A DNA stretch of 48,762 nucleotides, from assembly GCA_030066985.1 (NCBI GenBank), contig JASJAN010000041.1, positions 1 through 48,762 of the forward strand, read 5' to 3'. A model generated the notes under the pieces. It searched no databases and was not told the origin of the DNA. It was given only the letters and a program-made list of their open reading frames with translations. Shown one piece after another: positions 32,411 to 44,912 of this stretch; the first letter of the stretch is position 1; every line of letters starts with the position of its first letter. Origin of the DNA: Desulfobacterales bacterium (GTDB lineage: Bacteria > Desulfobacterota > Desulfobacteria > Desulfobacterales > JAHEIW01). The position numbers and the translations under genes were made by a program.

Positions 32411-33973
32411 ATGGACACTAAGACCGCTGATACCGATAGTGTCGAAAAAACCATGGCAACGGTAAGCGCGCCGGATCTGGGCCTGGCGCCGCAGGAATGC
32501 GTCATGCCGGAGCCCAGCGAACCCTGTACCATCATCATAATGGGGGCCACCGGCGATTTAACCGCGCGCAAGCTGATGCCCCAGCTATTCAATTTGTATT
32601 TGAATGCCGGCCTGCCGGAGCCCTTTTTAATTGTGGGCACCAGCCATATCGATATTGCCGAAGCGGAATTCAAAGACAGCATGCAAGCGGCTTTGAAAAA
32701 AGCCGGTGTTTATGATGAAACCCGCTGGTCAGATTTTGCCCGGGCGCTCCATTATCGCTACGCTGATTTCGCGCATCTGGAATCGTTCACCCAAATGGCC
32801 CAGGCTTTAAGGGAGCTGGACCAACAGTTTAACACGCGCGGCAACCGCATTTTTTATATGGCGCTGCCACCGTCGGTCTACAAATCGGCTGCCCATTTGA
32901 TCGGTAAGGTCGGCCTGGCAGATGAGCATCAAATCGGCAACGGCTGGTCACGGATCGTGGTGGAAAAACCCTTTGGTACCGATCTGGAAACCGCTGTCGA
33001 TTTGGATCAGAGCCTGAGCCGCGATTTTGCCGAACACCAGATTTTTAGAATCGACCATTACCTGGCCAAAGAAACCGTACAAAATGTATTGATGCTGCGC
33101 TTTGCAAACTCCTTGTTTGAGCCCATATGGAATCGACGCTATGTGGATTATATTGCCATCACCGCCATTGAAGAGCTGGGTGTCGAGCATCGCGCCGGAT
33201 ATTATGAACAATCCGGGGTTTTAAGAGACATGTTTCAGAACCATATGATGCAACTGCTGGCGTTGACCGCCATGGAGCCGCCCTCCCGATTCGAAGCCGA
33301 TCATGTCAGAGATGAAAAAGTTAAAGTATTCCGCTCCTTGCGCCCCTTCCAAGTCGATCGTCTGACGGACAACCTGGTGCTCGGTCAATATTTAGCCGGT
33401 ACGGTTGACAGCCAGGCGGTACGCGCCTATCGCGAAGAGCCGGGCGTAGCGGCCGACTCGTTAACACCGACCTTTGCTCTGATGAAAGTTCATCTGGATA
33501 ACTGGCGCTGGCAGGGAGTACCTTTTTACCTGACTTCAGGTAAACGTCTGGACCAAAAATTAACCGAGATTGCCATTCAATTTAAAAGCGTCCCGCATTC
33601 AATGTTCCGCCATACTTTGGGCGAAACCATTGCAGCCAACCGGCTTATTCTGGGTATTTATCCTGAGGAAAAAATTACCCTGACGTTTCAGACTAAAAAC
33701 CCCGGTGCCACTGTTTGTCTGCGCACCGTTACAATGGACTTTAATTATCAACAAAGCGCCAGCGGTCCTGTTCTGGACGCCTATGCAAGAGCACTGATCG
33801 ATTGCATGCTTGGTGACCAGATGCTGTTCTGGCGCCAGGACGGTGTTGAGCTGTGCTGGAAGTTTTTGACACCCATCTTAGATCGCTGCGAGGTCTGTGA
33901 TGATCAGGCCGACCTGCTTCACTTCTATGAGGCCGGAACCAGGGGGCCGAAGGCGATCGAGCACATTACATAG
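32411..33973 (+). CDS. zwf: Glucose-6-phosphate dehydrogenase
   Basis: The 520-residue enzyme makes 6-phosphogluconolactone and NADPH. Visible motifs are IIIMGATGDLTARKLMPQLF (nucleotide site), VVEKPFGTD and RIDHYLAKETVQNVLMLRF with the catalytic His, and then EELGVEHRAGYYEQSGVLRDM. An N-terminal tail of about 38 residues is extra. AGGAGA precedes the ATG. With gnd it forms the oxidative branch; a 6-phosphogluconolactonase gene is not seen in the window. Confidence 0.95.
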   Translation: MDTKTADTDSVEKTMATVSAPDLGLAPQECVMPEPSEPCTIIIMGATGDLTARKLMPQLFNLYLNAGLPEPFLIVGTSHIDIAEAEFKDSMQAALKKAGVYDETRWSDFARALHYRYADFAHLESFTQMAQALRELDQQFNTRGNRIFYMALPPSVYKSAAHLIGKVGLADEHQIGNGWSRIVVEKPFGTDLETAVDLDQSLSRDFAEHQIFRIDHYLAKETVQNVLMLRFANSLFEPIWNRRYVDYIAITAIEELGVEHRAGYYEQSGVLRDMFQNHMMQLLALTAMEPPSRFEADHVRDEKVKVFRSLRPFQVDRLTDNLVLGQYLAGTVDSQAVRAYREEPGVAADSLTPTFALMKVHLDNWRWQGVPFYLTSGKRLDQKLTEIAIQFKSVPHSMFRHTLGETIAANRLILGIYPEEKITLTFQTKNPGATVCLRTVTMDFNYQQSASGPVLDAYARALIDCMLGDQMLFWRQDGVELCWKFLTPILDRCEVCDDQADLLHFYEAGTRGPKAIEHIT

Positions 33974-33976
33974 GAA

Positions 33977-34111
33977 GGTTTCAGGTGTCGGGTGTCAGGT
34001 TTCAGGCCTTCGATAATCAGTTTGAAAACTTTGTAAGCCAGTAGCAATGGCGATCGCTTTTTTTTCTTTGTTTTCAGATTTTAGTCTTATGTTTCCTGAC
34101 ACCTGACACCT
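33977..34111. repeat. GTGTCAGG-type inverted-repeat element, copy 1
   Basis: The first 36 bases (33977-34012) consist of TTTCAGG/GTGTCAGG words and differ at two positions from 44341-44376. The far end CCTGACACCTGACACCT (34095-34111) is the reverse complement of these words. A T-rich segment precedes the right arm. The element starts four bases after the zwf stop. The second copy follows icd. Confidence 0.85.
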
Positions 34112-34219
34112 ACTTTTTAGTTATAACTGAAACCACTATGAGACTGAAAGTCTCAAATAGAAACTGATGACAAATTTGGCAACAGAGATACTGATCTTGA
34201 CATCTGAGGAGAGTTCGAT

Positions 34220-34921
34220 ATGGAACAGGTTATGCAACCAACGGTTAACAGCCGCAAAAAAGCGCTTGTAAAAGCGCTGATACTAGTGGCATTTATTGTC
34301 GGCGCCATTTTGATGGTGCGCCTAACGCCGATCAAACAATATCTGACTCCTGATGCGTTGGGTCAGTACCTGGACATGACCGGGTTTTGGGGGCCGATCA
34401 TATTTATCATTATCTACGCTGTCGGGATCTGCCTGTTTTTACCCGGCACCTTACTGACCGGACTGGGCGCGGCCATTTTTGGCGCCTACTGGGGATTTGT
34501 GTGGGTATGGATCGGTGCCATGATCGGCGCCACCGCGGCCTTTATTATCGGGCGGACATTGGGTAGAGAATTTGCAGCATCCCTGATTGGCGATAAACTC
34601 AAAAAATATGACGACGGCATTGAACGCAACGGCTTTGCCACCGTGTTATACTTGCGGCTGGTATACTTTCCATTTACGCCCATGAATTTCGGGATGGGCT
34701 TGACCAAGGTGCACTTTTGGGATTACGTTGCGGGGACCGGATTGGGTATCATTGTCGGTACTTTCATTTTCACATTTTTCATCGGTACGCTAAAAGATGT
34801 CTGGACCTCGGGCAACTGGGGGGAGCTGATTTCGTTTAAGGTGTTTTTCTCCATCGGCTTGTTTATATTTTCGTTTTTTATCCCCAAAATCTTAAAAAAA
34901 ATCAAAAAAGAAGAGAGTTAG
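34220..34921 (+). CDS. TVP38/TMEM64-family inner membrane protein
   Basis: The 233-residue protein has about six hydrophobic segments. Recognisable parts are YAVGICLFLPGTLLTGLGAAIFGAYWGFVWVWIGAMIGATAAFIIGRTLGREF and RLVYFPFTPMNFGMGLTKVHFWDYVAGTGLGIIVGTFIFTFF, matching the DedA-like VTT domain. Proteins of this type may act in lipid transport or membrane homeostasis. GAGGAG precedes the ATG. It lies between zwf and tkt; in my recollection TVP38 and DUF547 genes also accompany arsenosugar clusters. Confidence 0.9.
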   Translation: MEQVMQPTVNSRKKALVKALILVAFIVGAILMVRLTPIKQYLTPDALGQYLDMTGFWGPIIFIIIYAVGICLFLPGTLLTGLGAAIFGAYWGFVWVWIGAMIGATAAFIIGRTLGREFAASLIGDKLKKYDDGIERNGFATVLYLRLVYFPFTPMNFGMGLTKVHFWDYVAGTGLGIIVGTFIFTFFIGTLKDVWTSGNWGELISFKVFFSIGLFIFSFFIPKILKKIKKEES

Positions 34922-35231
34922 GACAGTAATTAAAGCAAACCTAGTAAAATCTCTCTCAGAAAAGTCATCTTGATATGTCAAACGAGCTGAAACTCGACAT
35001 CCGAAACTCGAAATAAATTTTAAATCCTAATTTCAAATGTTTAAAACGCTTCCGGCCGTTAACAAACATTATTTTCATGGTTTTGATTCTGGAATTTGAA
35101 AAATTTGTATTTGTTTCGGCCATTTTAATAAAATCAGGTGTGCTTCGATATTCGAATTTATCAGATGCTTAAAGATTTGAAGGCGCAAAACCACAACAGT
35201 TGACGTTTGAATAGGAAGAAAAGGGGGGATA
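34922..35231. other. Intergenic region before transketolase
   Basis: About 310 bases, AT-rich, without a gene. Loose inverted words such as TTTCAAAT and ATTTGAAA occur (35030-35105) but no arm long enough to call. AAGGGGGG at the end is the ribosome binding site of tkt. Confidence 0.5.
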
Positions 35232-37235
35232 ATGTCGAGCGAACTTGACCAGCTCTGTATCAACACAATTCGAATGCTTTCAGTCGATGGGGTGCAAAAA
35301 GCCAATTCCGGGCATCCCGGGATGCCCATGGGCGCGGCTGCCATGGCCTATGTTCTCTGGACGCGCTTTTTGCGCCACAATCCAAAAGATCCCACCTGGC
35401 CCAATCGGGACCGCTTTGTGCTCTCAGCCGGTCATGGCTCGATGCTGATCTACAGTCTGCTGCACCTGAGCGGTTATGACCTGCCGCTGGAAGAGATTCA
35501 GAATTTTCGCCAATGGGGCAGCAAAACTCCCGGGCATCCGGAATACGGTATCACACCGGGTGTGGAGACCACCACCGGCCCCTTAGGCCAGGGATTTGCC
35601 AACGGTGTGGGTATGGCTCTGGCCGAACGGTATCTAGCGGCGCGCTTTAACGAACCCGGTCATCAAATTATCGACCATTTTACATACGGCATCGTCAGCG
35701 ACGGTGATCTAATGGAAGGCATTTCGCATGAAGCTGCCTCGCTCGCTGGCCATTTGGGTCTGGGCAAATTAATCTATTTCTACGATGACAACCAAATCTC
35801 CATTGAAGGCCATACCGATATTGCTTTTACGGAGAATCGCAGCGGCCGTTTCGAATCCTATGACTGGCATGTTCAATACGTGGCTGACGGCAACGATCTG
35901 TCGGCATTGGAGCAGGCGCTTGTCGAGGCCCAGAATGAAACTGATCGGCCATCATTGATCTCAGTGCGAACAAACATCGGCTATGGAAGCCCCAACAAAC
36001 AGGATACAGCCAGCGCCCATGGGGAGCCATTGGGACCTGAGGAAGTTCAGCGCACCAAAAAAAATCTGGATTGGCCACCGGAGCCAGGTTTTTTGATTCC
36101 CGATGACGCCTTGACGCATTTCCGGCGGGCCATCGAAGTCGGTCAGAAGCTGGAATCCCGATGGCAAAATGCCTTTGAAGCTTATCAAAGCGAATTTAAA
36201 GAAGACGCCGCTGAATTGCGGCGCTGGATAGACGGCCAGCTTCCGAAAGGATGGGAAGAAGATCTTCCGCTGTTTGAGCCCGATGAGAAAGGAATGGCGA
36301 CCCGGGTCGCTTCCGGCAAGGTGCTCAATGCCATTGCACCCACCATCGCTAACCTTGTTGGGGGTTCGGCGGATCTGGCGCCATCCACAAAAACCTTAAT
36401 TGACGGGGAAGATGATTTTCAGGCCGACAATTATGGCGGCCGTAACTTGCGTTTTGGTGTGCGCGAACATGGGATGGGCGGCATTTTAAACGGCATGGCC
36501 CTGCATGGCGGCCTTATTCCTTATGGCGCCACTTTTCTCATTTTTTCCGACTACATGCGTCCTTCCATTCGTCTGGCCGCCCTCACAGAACAACAGGTGA
36601 TTTATGTGTTTACCCATGACAGCATCGGTTTGGGAGAAGACGGCCCCACCCATCAGCCGATTGAGCAGCTGGCGGCATTAAGGGCCATACCGAACTTGAT
36701 GCTAATCCGGCCCTGTGATGCCAATGAAACCACCCAGGCTTGGCGGGCCGCCATTCAGCACAGTGATGGCCCGGTAGCCCTGGCGCTGACGCGCCAAAAT
36801 CTTCCCACCCTTGATCGCAATGGACAATATGCGTCCGCCGAGGGTCTGCACAGGGGAGGTTATGTGTTGCGCGAGGCGGCAAACGGACAACCGGAGGTGA
36901 TTTTGATCGCCAGTGGCTCGGAAGTGCATATAGCCCTCAAAGCTGCCGAAATGATAGATGCCAAAGGACCGGCCACCCGGGTGGTCAGTATGCCGTCCTG
37001 GGAATTGTTTGAGGTCCAATCAACAGAGTATTGCGACCAGGTGTTGCCCCAGACCGTCAAAGCCAGGGTTGCCATTGAAGCCGGCAGCCCCCAGGGCTGG
37101 CATCGCTACGTGGGTGACGCCGGACGGATTGTTGCCCTTGACCATTTCGGTGCCTCAGCACCGGCGCAGACATTGTTTGAAAAATTCGGGCTGACAGCCG
37201 ATCGGGTGGTTGAAAAAGCGCTGGAATGCGTTTAA
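35232..37235 (+). CDS. tkt: Transketolase
   Basis: The 667-residue thiamine-diphosphate enzyme transfers two-carbon units in the pentose phosphate pathway. It has [43 protein letters not shown], the ThDP motif [22 protein letters not shown] (here SDGDLMEG) with [24 protein letters not shown] and [20 protein letters not shown]. Length and motif order are as in E. coli TktA. AAGGGGGG precedes the ATG. It is followed by tal after 45 bases. Confidence 0.96.
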   Translation: MSSELDQLCINTIRMLSVDGVQKANSGHPGMPMGAAAMAYVLWTRFLRHNPKDPTWPNRDRFVLSAGHGSMLIYSLLHLSGYDLPLEEIQNFRQWGSKTPGHPEYGITPGVETTTGPLGQGFANGVGMALAERYLAARFNEPGHQIIDHFTYGIVSDGDLMEGISHEAASLAGHLGLGKLIYFYDDNQISIEGHTDIAFTENRSGRFESYDWHVQYVADGNDLSALEQALVEAQNETDRPSLISVRTNIGYGSPNKQDTASAHGEPLGPEEVQRTKKNLDWPPEPGFLIPDDALTHFRRAIEVGQKLESRWQNAFEAYQSEFKEDAAELRRWIDGQLPKGWEEDLPLFEPDEKGMATRVASGKVLNAIAPTIANLVGGSADLAPSTKTLIDGEDDFQADNYGGRNLRFGVREHGMGGILNGMALHGGLIPYGATFLIFSDYMRPSIRLAALTEQQVIYVFTHDSIGLGEDGPTHQPIEQLAALRAIPNLMLIRPCDANETTQAWRAAIQHSDGPVALALTRQNLPTLDRNGQYASAEGLHRGGYVLREAANGQPEVILIASGSEVHIALKAAEMIDAKGPATRVVSMPSWELFEVQSTEYCDQVLPQTVKARVAIEAGSPQGWHRYVGDAGRIVALDHFGASAPAQTLFEKFGLTADRVVEKALECV

Positions 37236-37280
37236 AGATAGATTCGATTGGATCAAAAATCTGATGATAAGGAGAACGGT

Positions 37281-38393
37281 ATGTCAAAACTGATCGAACT
37301 TGAGAAAATGGGCCAATCCATATGGCTGGACTACATCCAACGCTCGATGTTAACTTCCGGCAAGCTTAAGCGGCTGGTCGATACCGGTTTGCGGGGGGTG
37401 ACTTCCAATCCGGCGATTTTTGAAAAGGCCATTGCCGGCAGCAATGACTATGATGATGATTTAAAGCAGCTGATCCAAACCGATGGCTCAATCGAACAAA
37501 TTTATGAAGCCCTGGCGATAAAGGATATAACCCTGGCCACCGATACGCTGCGCGGTGTGTATGATGTTACCAACGGCAAAGACGGCTATGTCAGTCTGGA
37601 AGTCAGCCCTGAGCTGGCCTACGAAACAGATAAAACCGTTGCCGAGGCCAAACGGCTTTATGAAACCGTCAACCGGCCCAATGTGATGATCAAAGTGCCG
37701 GCCACAAAAGAAGGATTGCCGGCAATTACTGAATTGATCGGTTGCGGCGTCAATGTCAATGTCACCCTAATCTTTAGCCTGCAAAATTATAAGGGGGTTG
37801 CCGAAGCATACCAGGCCGGTCTCGAACAGCTGGCTACCGCCGGCCCCAGTGTTAAAGGGGGGCATACGGTTGATCGGGTGGCCTCGGTGGCTTCTTTTTT
37901 TGTCAGCCGTGTGGATACGGCCGTGGATAGGGCATTAGAGCAAATTGGCAACTCAGCGCTACAGGGCAAGATTGCAGTGGCCAACTCCAAGATGGCTTAC
38001 GCCGAATACAAACATATTATCCAGCAATCCCGCTGGCAGCAATTGGCCGCTAAAGGCGCGCAAATGCAACGCGTTCTGTGGGCGAGCACCAGCACGAAAA
38101 ATCCAGCCTATCCGGACAATCTCTATGTGGATGAGCTTATCGGGCCGGATACGGTCAACACCCTTCCGCCCGCTACATTAGACAGTTTTATGGACCATGG
38201 CCAGGTCGCAGAAACACTCACCCAGGGACTTGCAGAGGCTCAAAGCCAGGTAGCTCAGTTGGCCGATCTGGGTATCGATCTGGATGCCGTCACCCAGAAA
38301 TTGCAGAACGACGGTGTCGTGGCGTTTGCCAAACCCTTTGCCAAACTGTTGGAAAGCATTGCCGAAAAATGCAAGCAACTGAAAGCGGCATAG
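37281..38393 (+). CDS. tal: Transaldolase
   Basis: The start is the ATG at 37281, after AAGGAGAACGGT. The 370-residue product belongs to the long transaldolase class (type TalB-like fused length in actinobacteria and others): SIWLDYIQRSMLTSGKLKRLVDTGLRGVTSNPAIFEKAI, VSPELAYETDKTVAEAK, VNRPNVMIKVPATKEGLPA with the Schiff-base Lys, NVNVTLIFSL, and RVLWASTSTKNPAYPD. It works with tkt and rpiA in the non-oxidative branch. The stop is immediately followed by an inverted-repeat element. Confidence 0.95.
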   Translation: MSKLIELEKMGQSIWLDYIQRSMLTSGKLKRLVDTGLRGVTSNPAIFEKAIAGSNDYDDDLKQLIQTDGSIEQIYEALAIKDITLATDTLRGVYDVTNGKDGYVSLEVSPELAYETDKTVAEAKRLYETVNRPNVMIKVPATKEGLPAITELIGCGVNVNVTLIFSLQNYKGVAEAYQAGLEQLATAGPSVKGGHTVDRVASVASFFVSRVDTAVDRALEQIGNSALQGKIAVANSKMAYAEYKHIIQQSRWQQLAAKGAQMQRVLWASTSTKNPAYPDNLYVDELIGPDTVNTLPPATLDSFMDHGQVAETLTQGLAEAQSQVAQLADLGIDLDAVTQKLQNDGVVAFAKPFAKLLESIAEKCKQLKAA

Positions 38394-38521
38394 TTGGAAT
38401 AATGGAAAAATGAAACATTGGGTAGGGAAAACAGATGCTGCACTGATGTCACTTTTCAAGGCGACCATGAAAATAGATCCTGTTCCGCCAAGCCCAATAT
38501 TCCAGCCTTCCAGTATTTCAT
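38394..38521. repeat. ACTCCA-type inverted-repeat element, diverged copy
   Basis: The left arm begins at the base after the tal stop with TTGGAATAATGGAAAAATG and AAACATTGG (to 38421). The right arm at 38494-38521 reads CCAATATTCC, AGCCTTCCAG and TATTTCAT, close to its reverse complement. The words are related to the ACTCCA family but more diverged. Confidence 0.65.
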
Positions 38522-38576
38522 GGCATTAATGTACGGTAAAGCCAGCGAACTTTGATTTGATCAAAGGATTTAGCCT

Positions 38577-39281
38577 ATGGCTATAAAAAAACAAGACGAA
38601 CTAAAACAAAAGGCCGCCCATCGCGCCGTAGAATCAATAGAATCCGGCATGATCGTGGGACTGGGTACCGGCAGCACGACATCATTTGCCGTGATTCGAA
38701 TCGCAGAGCGTATCAAATCCGGTGTTCTAAAAGACATTGTCGGTATTCCCACCTCCATCCGTACCGAAAAGCTGGCCCGGGACCGCAATATCCCTTTAAC
38801 CACCCTGGACGAGCAGCCTGAGATCGATGTCACCATTGATGGGGCCGATGAGGTCGACCCGGAGTTGAATTTGATCAAGGGCGGCGGCGGGGCGCTGCTG
38901 CGTGAAAAAGTGGTTGCCCAGGCCAGCCGCAAAAATATTATCATCATCGATGAAAGTAAACTGTCTGAATGTCTGGGCACCCATTGGGCTCTGCCGGTAG
39001 AAGTGATTCCCTTTGCCGCCCAGACCGAATCCAACTTTCTGCAATCGCTGGGAGCAACAGTCAGCCTGCGTAGCGATGAAAACGGGCAACCTTACACAAC
39101 CGATCAAGAAAACTTTATACTCGATGCGAATTTTGGTAAAATGTCGGATCCTGCTGCTTTGTCAGCCAAATTAAATGAACGCGCTGGCATTGTCGAACAT
39201 GGGCTATTCCTGGGTTTAGCCAGCGAGGTCATTGTCGCAGCTGAAGATGACATCCGGCATTTGCAACACAAACGCAAATGA
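38577..39281 (+). CDS. rpiA: Ribose-5-phosphate isomerase A
   Basis: The 234-residue enzyme interconverts ribose-5- and ribulose-5-phosphate. It carries MIVGLGTGSTTSFAV, DVTIDGADEVDPELNLIKGGGGALLREKVVA with the substrate Asp, Lys and Glu, and LPVEVIPFA. AAGGA precedes the ATG. Its stop overlaps the start of the molybdopterin-protein gene by four bases (ATGA), so the two are coupled. Confidence 0.95.
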   Translation: MAIKKQDELKQKAAHRAVESIESGMIVGLGTGSTTSFAVIRIAERIKSGVLKDIVGIPTSIRTEKLARDRNIPLTTLDEQPEIDVTIDGADEVDPELNLIKGGGGALLREKVVAQASRKNIIIIDESKLSECLGTHWALPVEVIPFAAQTESNFLQSLGATVSLRSDENGQPYTTDQENFILDANFGKMSDPAALSAKLNERAGIVEHGLFLGLASEVIVAAEDDIRHLQHKRK

Positions 39282-39940
39282 AAACACGTCGCCAATTCAT
39301 CACATGGGCCCTCAAGGTGCTAACAGGCCTCGGTCTGTTGGCCACCTCCATTAAGGCCTTTTTACAAAGAGCTTGGGCTCAAACCAAACGGTTTATCGTT
39401 CCACGCGATACGGACTTGTCGACATTGCGCAATAAAAATCCGGCTACGCTGGATACCAGCCAACTGGAAGTTCTTCCATTGGAAGCGTTTGAAACCATGG
39501 GGTTGAAAAACCATGCCGTGCACCTACCTTCATGGCGCCTGATCATAGACGGCAATGTCGCCGTACCAACCCGACTTCCCTATTCGGAAATCATCAAGCT
39601 TCCCTCGATTGAACGCAATGTTTTGCTGATTTGTCCCGGTGTCTTTGTCAACCATGGCAGATGGAAGGGGATATCTCTGATGACGGTATTAAATCTAGCC
39701 CAGATGCAGGAGGATACGACGCATATCACCGTTTACGGGCCAGAAGGCCCCAATGAGAAAGTAGAGCGCTTTCCGATTGAGGATGTCGGATCGGATAAAG
39801 TGTTTTTGGCCTATCAAGTAAACGGTGAAAAATTGCCGATTAAGCACGGATTTCCCCTGCGCATCGTGGCTGAAGATTACTACGGGGATGATTGGGTCAA
39901 GTATGTATATAAGATTGAAGCAATCAAAAAACTGGAGTGA
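39278..39940 (+). CDS. Exported molybdopterin-binding oxidoreductase (sulfite-oxidase fold)
   Basis: The 220-residue product has a twin-arginine start, TRRQFITWALKVLTGLGLLATSIKAFL, indicating Tat export with a folded cofactor. The mature part resembles the molybdopterin-binding domain of sulfite-oxidase/MsrP-like proteins: LPSWRLIIDGNVAVPTRLPYSEIIKLPSIERNVLLICPGVFVNHGRWKGISLMTVL, where the Cys of LLICPG would be the Mo ligand, and HGFPLRIVAEDYYGDDWVKYV near the end. It is short, so it would be a single-domain enzyme. It is coupled to rpiA with no evident functional link. The stop lies inside the left arm of an inverted repeat. Confidence 0.85.
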   Translation: MKTRRQFITWALKVLTGLGLLATSIKAFLQRAWAQTKRFIVPRDTDLSTLRNKNPATLDTSQLEVLPLEAFETMGLKNHAVHLPSWRLIIDGNVAVPTRLPYSEIIKLPSIERNVLLICPGVFVNHGRWKGISLMTVLNLAQMQEDTTHITVYGPEGPNEKVERFPIEDVGSDKVFLAYQVNGEKLPIKHGFPLRIVAEDYYGDDWVKYVYKIEAIKKLE

Positions 39941-40024
39941 TGGAGTGATGATTACTTTCATCTACTGATCTTTCTTGATTTCTGCTTTTCCGGTACTCCA
40001 GTACTCCAACACTCCAGTACTCCA
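39931..40024. repeat. ACTCCA-type inverted-repeat element, copy 3
   Basis: The left arm ACTGGAGTGATGGAGTGATG (39931-39950) contains the stop codon of the preceding gene. The right arm (39994-40024) is TACTCCAG TACTCCAAC ACTCCAG TACTCCA, four tandem ACTCCA words. The middle is T-rich. The right end touches an alternative upstream ATG of acnA. Confidence 0.85.
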
Positions 40025-40050
40025 TGAATTTTGAAGAAAAGGAGCCATTG

Positions 40051-42792
<2,742 letters not shown>

Positions 42793-42799
42793 AGCGAGT

Positions 42800-42875
42800 G
42801 TTTCAAATTTAAAAAGATATTATGAGTACTTATATTAAATGAATATTATCAATTTATATTTTTTAAATTTGAAAC
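42800..42875. repeat. 16-bp perfect inverted repeat after acnA
   Basis: GTTTCAAATTTAAAAA (42800-42815) is exactly mirrored at 42860-42875 with 44 AT-rich bases between. It begins seven bases after the acnA stop. It may end transcription, or be a small non-coding element like the other stop-adjacent repeats, though the words differ. Confidence 0.8.
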
Positions 42876-43112
42876 CCCAAGGGGCTTGCCGATCTCACCG
42901 CATCTACTGTGTCAAATGCCGTCCCGCATAGTTTAACTATAGCGGAACGACATTTTCCTTGTAGCTGCGGCAACCTCGGCAATCACTCGCCCTTAAATAT
43001 ACTCTTTGGGTTAATAGAGTAAACCCAATAGACACAGCAAGGGTGGTAAAAGTCTTCTGTAAAAACAATCAGGCTCTGAGCCGCCCTGTTCCAAAAGAAG
43101 AAAGGCTGAAAC

Positions 43113-44336
43113 ATGGGAACTGAAAATCGGATTGCCATAAACCCGGACGGCACACTGAATGTTCCGGATACACCCCAAATTCCGTTTATCGAAGGCGACG
43201 GCATTGGGCCGGAAATCTGGCAGGCTACGCGTCTGGTTATCGATGCAGCTGTAGAAAAAGTGTATGATGGCAACAAAAAAATTATATGGCTGGAGGTTTT
43301 GGCGGGTGAAAAAGCATTTAAGGAAACCGGCAACTGGCTGCCGGACGAAACCCTTGCCGATATTGAAAAATATGCGGTGGCCATCAAAGGCCCCATGACG
43401 ACCCCGGTGGGCAAAGGCATTCGCAGCTTGAATGTGACGATCCGCCAGGCGCTCGATCTTTATGCCTGTGTGCGCCCGGTGAAATATATAAAGTCGGTTC
43501 CCAGCCCGGTCAAAGATCCGCAAAGCGTTAACATGGTCATTTTTCGGGAAAATACCGAAGACCTGTATGCGGGTATCGAGTATCAATCCGGCAGCCCGGA
43601 TGCGGATAAAGTACGGCAGTTTTTAAACGAACAAATGGGCACCACCTTGCCCACCGATGCAGGCATTGGCATCAAGCCCATCAGTGCGACCAACACCAAA
43701 CGACTGGTGGCCAGAGCCATTGCGTATGCCCTCGACAACGGCTTTACCAGTGTAACCCTGATGCACAAAGGCAATATCATGAAATTTACCGAAGGCGCTT
43801 TCGCCCATTGGGGTTATGAGGTCGCTGCCGAAAAATTCAAAGACCTGACGATCACGGAACAAGAGCTGTGGGATGATTATCAGGGCAAGCAACCGCACGG
43901 TAAAGTGGTAATCAAAGATAGAATCGCCGACATGCTTTTTCAACAGGTTCTGCTGCGACCCAATGAATTCGGCGTTATTGCCACACCCAACTTAAACGGT
44001 GACTATCTTTCAGATGCCCTGGCTGCCCAGGTAGGGGGATTGGGGATGGCACCGGGCGCCAATATCGGCGATCTTTGCGCGGTTTTTGAAGCCACCCATG
44101 GCACCGCTCCAAAATATGCGGGACAGGATAAAGTCAACCCCAGCTCTTTAATCCTTTCAGGCGTCATGATGCTGGTTCATATGGGATGGCGCGAGGCTGC
44201 CCGCCTGGTTCGCGATGCCCTGCAGGATACCATTGAAGCCAAAACGGTTACCTATGATCTGGCCCGTCAGATCAAAGATGCCCAACAACTAAAATGCTCC
44301 GAGTTCGGTCAGGCAATCATTTCACACATGGGATAA
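43113..44336 (+). CDS. icd: Isocitrate dehydrogenase, NADP-dependent type
   Basis: The 407-residue enzyme makes 2-oxoglutarate. It has [50 protein letters not shown] with the substrate Ser and Arg residues, [57 protein letters not shown] and [23 protein letters not shown]. The downstream region and length match the bacterial dimeric type I, E. coli-like family, normally NADP-linked. GAAAGG lies upstream. It follows acnA, so two consecutive TCA steps are encoded together. Confidence 0.95.
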   Translation: MGTENRIAINPDGTLNVPDTPQIPFIEGDGIGPEIWQATRLVIDAAVEKVYDGNKKIIWLEVLAGEKAFKETGNWLPDETLADIEKYAVAIKGPMTTPVGKGIRSLNVTIRQALDLYACVRPVKYIKSVPSPVKDPQSVNMVIFRENTEDLYAGIEYQSGSPDADKVRQFLNEQMGTTLPTDAGIGIKPISATNTKRLVARAIAYALDNGFTSVTLMHKGNIMKFTEGAFAHWGYEVAAEKFKDLTITEQELWDDYQGKQPHGKVVIKDRIADMLFQQVLLRPNEFGVIATPNLNGDYLSDALAAQVGGLGMAPGANIGDLCAVFEATHGTAPKYAGQDKVNPSSLILSGVMMLVHMGWREAARLVRDALQDTIEAKTVTYDLARQIKDAQQLKCSEFGQAIISHMG

Positions 44337-44340
44337 CCCT

Positions 44341-44498
44341 GGTTTCAGGTTTCGGGTGTCAGGTGTCAGGCCTTCGGTGGTAGGTTTTGGGTCCTTGTTA
44401 ATCAAATCCTGCAAAGGTCGCTTGATTTTTTAATTCTGATTTTTAGTCCTTTGTTCCTTGACACCTGAATCCGCCTTCGGCGGAACACCTGACACCTG
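44341..44498. repeat. GTGTCAGG-type inverted-repeat element, copy 2, with inserted hairpin
   Basis: The first 36 bases differ from copy 1 at only two positions. The right arm TTGACACCTGA (44458-44468) is interrupted by TCCGCCTTCGGCGGA (44470-44484) and then resumes as ACACCTGACACCTGA (to 44498). The uninterrupted form in copy 1 suggests that the 15-base hairpin was inserted. It starts four bases after the icd stop. Confidence 0.85.
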
Positions 44499-44569
44499 AT
44501 ATGTAAGGATCACCACCTATTGACGACATAGAGGAGTCGATTGAAGAATAAACAGAGGAGACATATTAA

Positions 44570-44902
44570 ATGGACACCTATTACAAGCCGGAAGATCTTC
44601 CCAAGTTTGAAGACATCGGCAAAGAAGCGCCTGAGTTGGCGCGCAAATTTTTTGACTATTACAACGCTGTTTTCGCTGATGGAGAGCTAACCGAACGCGA
44701 AAAAGCGCTGATTGCCCTGGCCGTCGCCCATACCGTCCAGTGCCCCTATTGCATCGATGCCTACACCCGGGCCTGCCTTGAGAAAGGATCTAATCTGGCT
44801 GAGATGACCGAAGCGGTCCATGTCGTCACCGCGATCCGGGGTGGCGCTTCCCTGGTACATGGTGTTCAGATGCGCAATATTGCAGACAAATTATCAATGT
44901 AG
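44570..44902 (+). CDS. Carboxymuconolactone-decarboxylase/AhpD-like protein (arsenosugar-associated)
   Basis: The 110-residue all-helical protein has the AhpD-type CxxC in AVAHTVQCPYCIDAYTRACLEKG, with the upstream EREKALIALAVA. Such proteins reduce peroxides through the CxxC pair. A subfamily is found beside ArsS genes and is annotated as an arsenosugar-biosynthesis-associated peroxidase-like protein; this one lies 10 bases before arsS. GAGGAG precedes the ATG. Its exact role in the pathway is not known. Confidence 0.85.
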   Translation: MDTYYKPEDLPKFEDIGKEAPELARKFFDYYNAVFADGELTEREKALIALAVAHTVQCPYCIDAYTRACLEKGSNLAEMTEAVHVVTAIRGGASLVHGVQMRNIADKLSM

Positions 44903-44912
44903 CAGAGGCCCA

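Noticed and set aside
44820-44912. A longer N-terminus of ArsS
   Set aside because: It would overlap the preceding CMD-like gene in another frame; the ATG at 44913 has its own GAGG and fits the family start.
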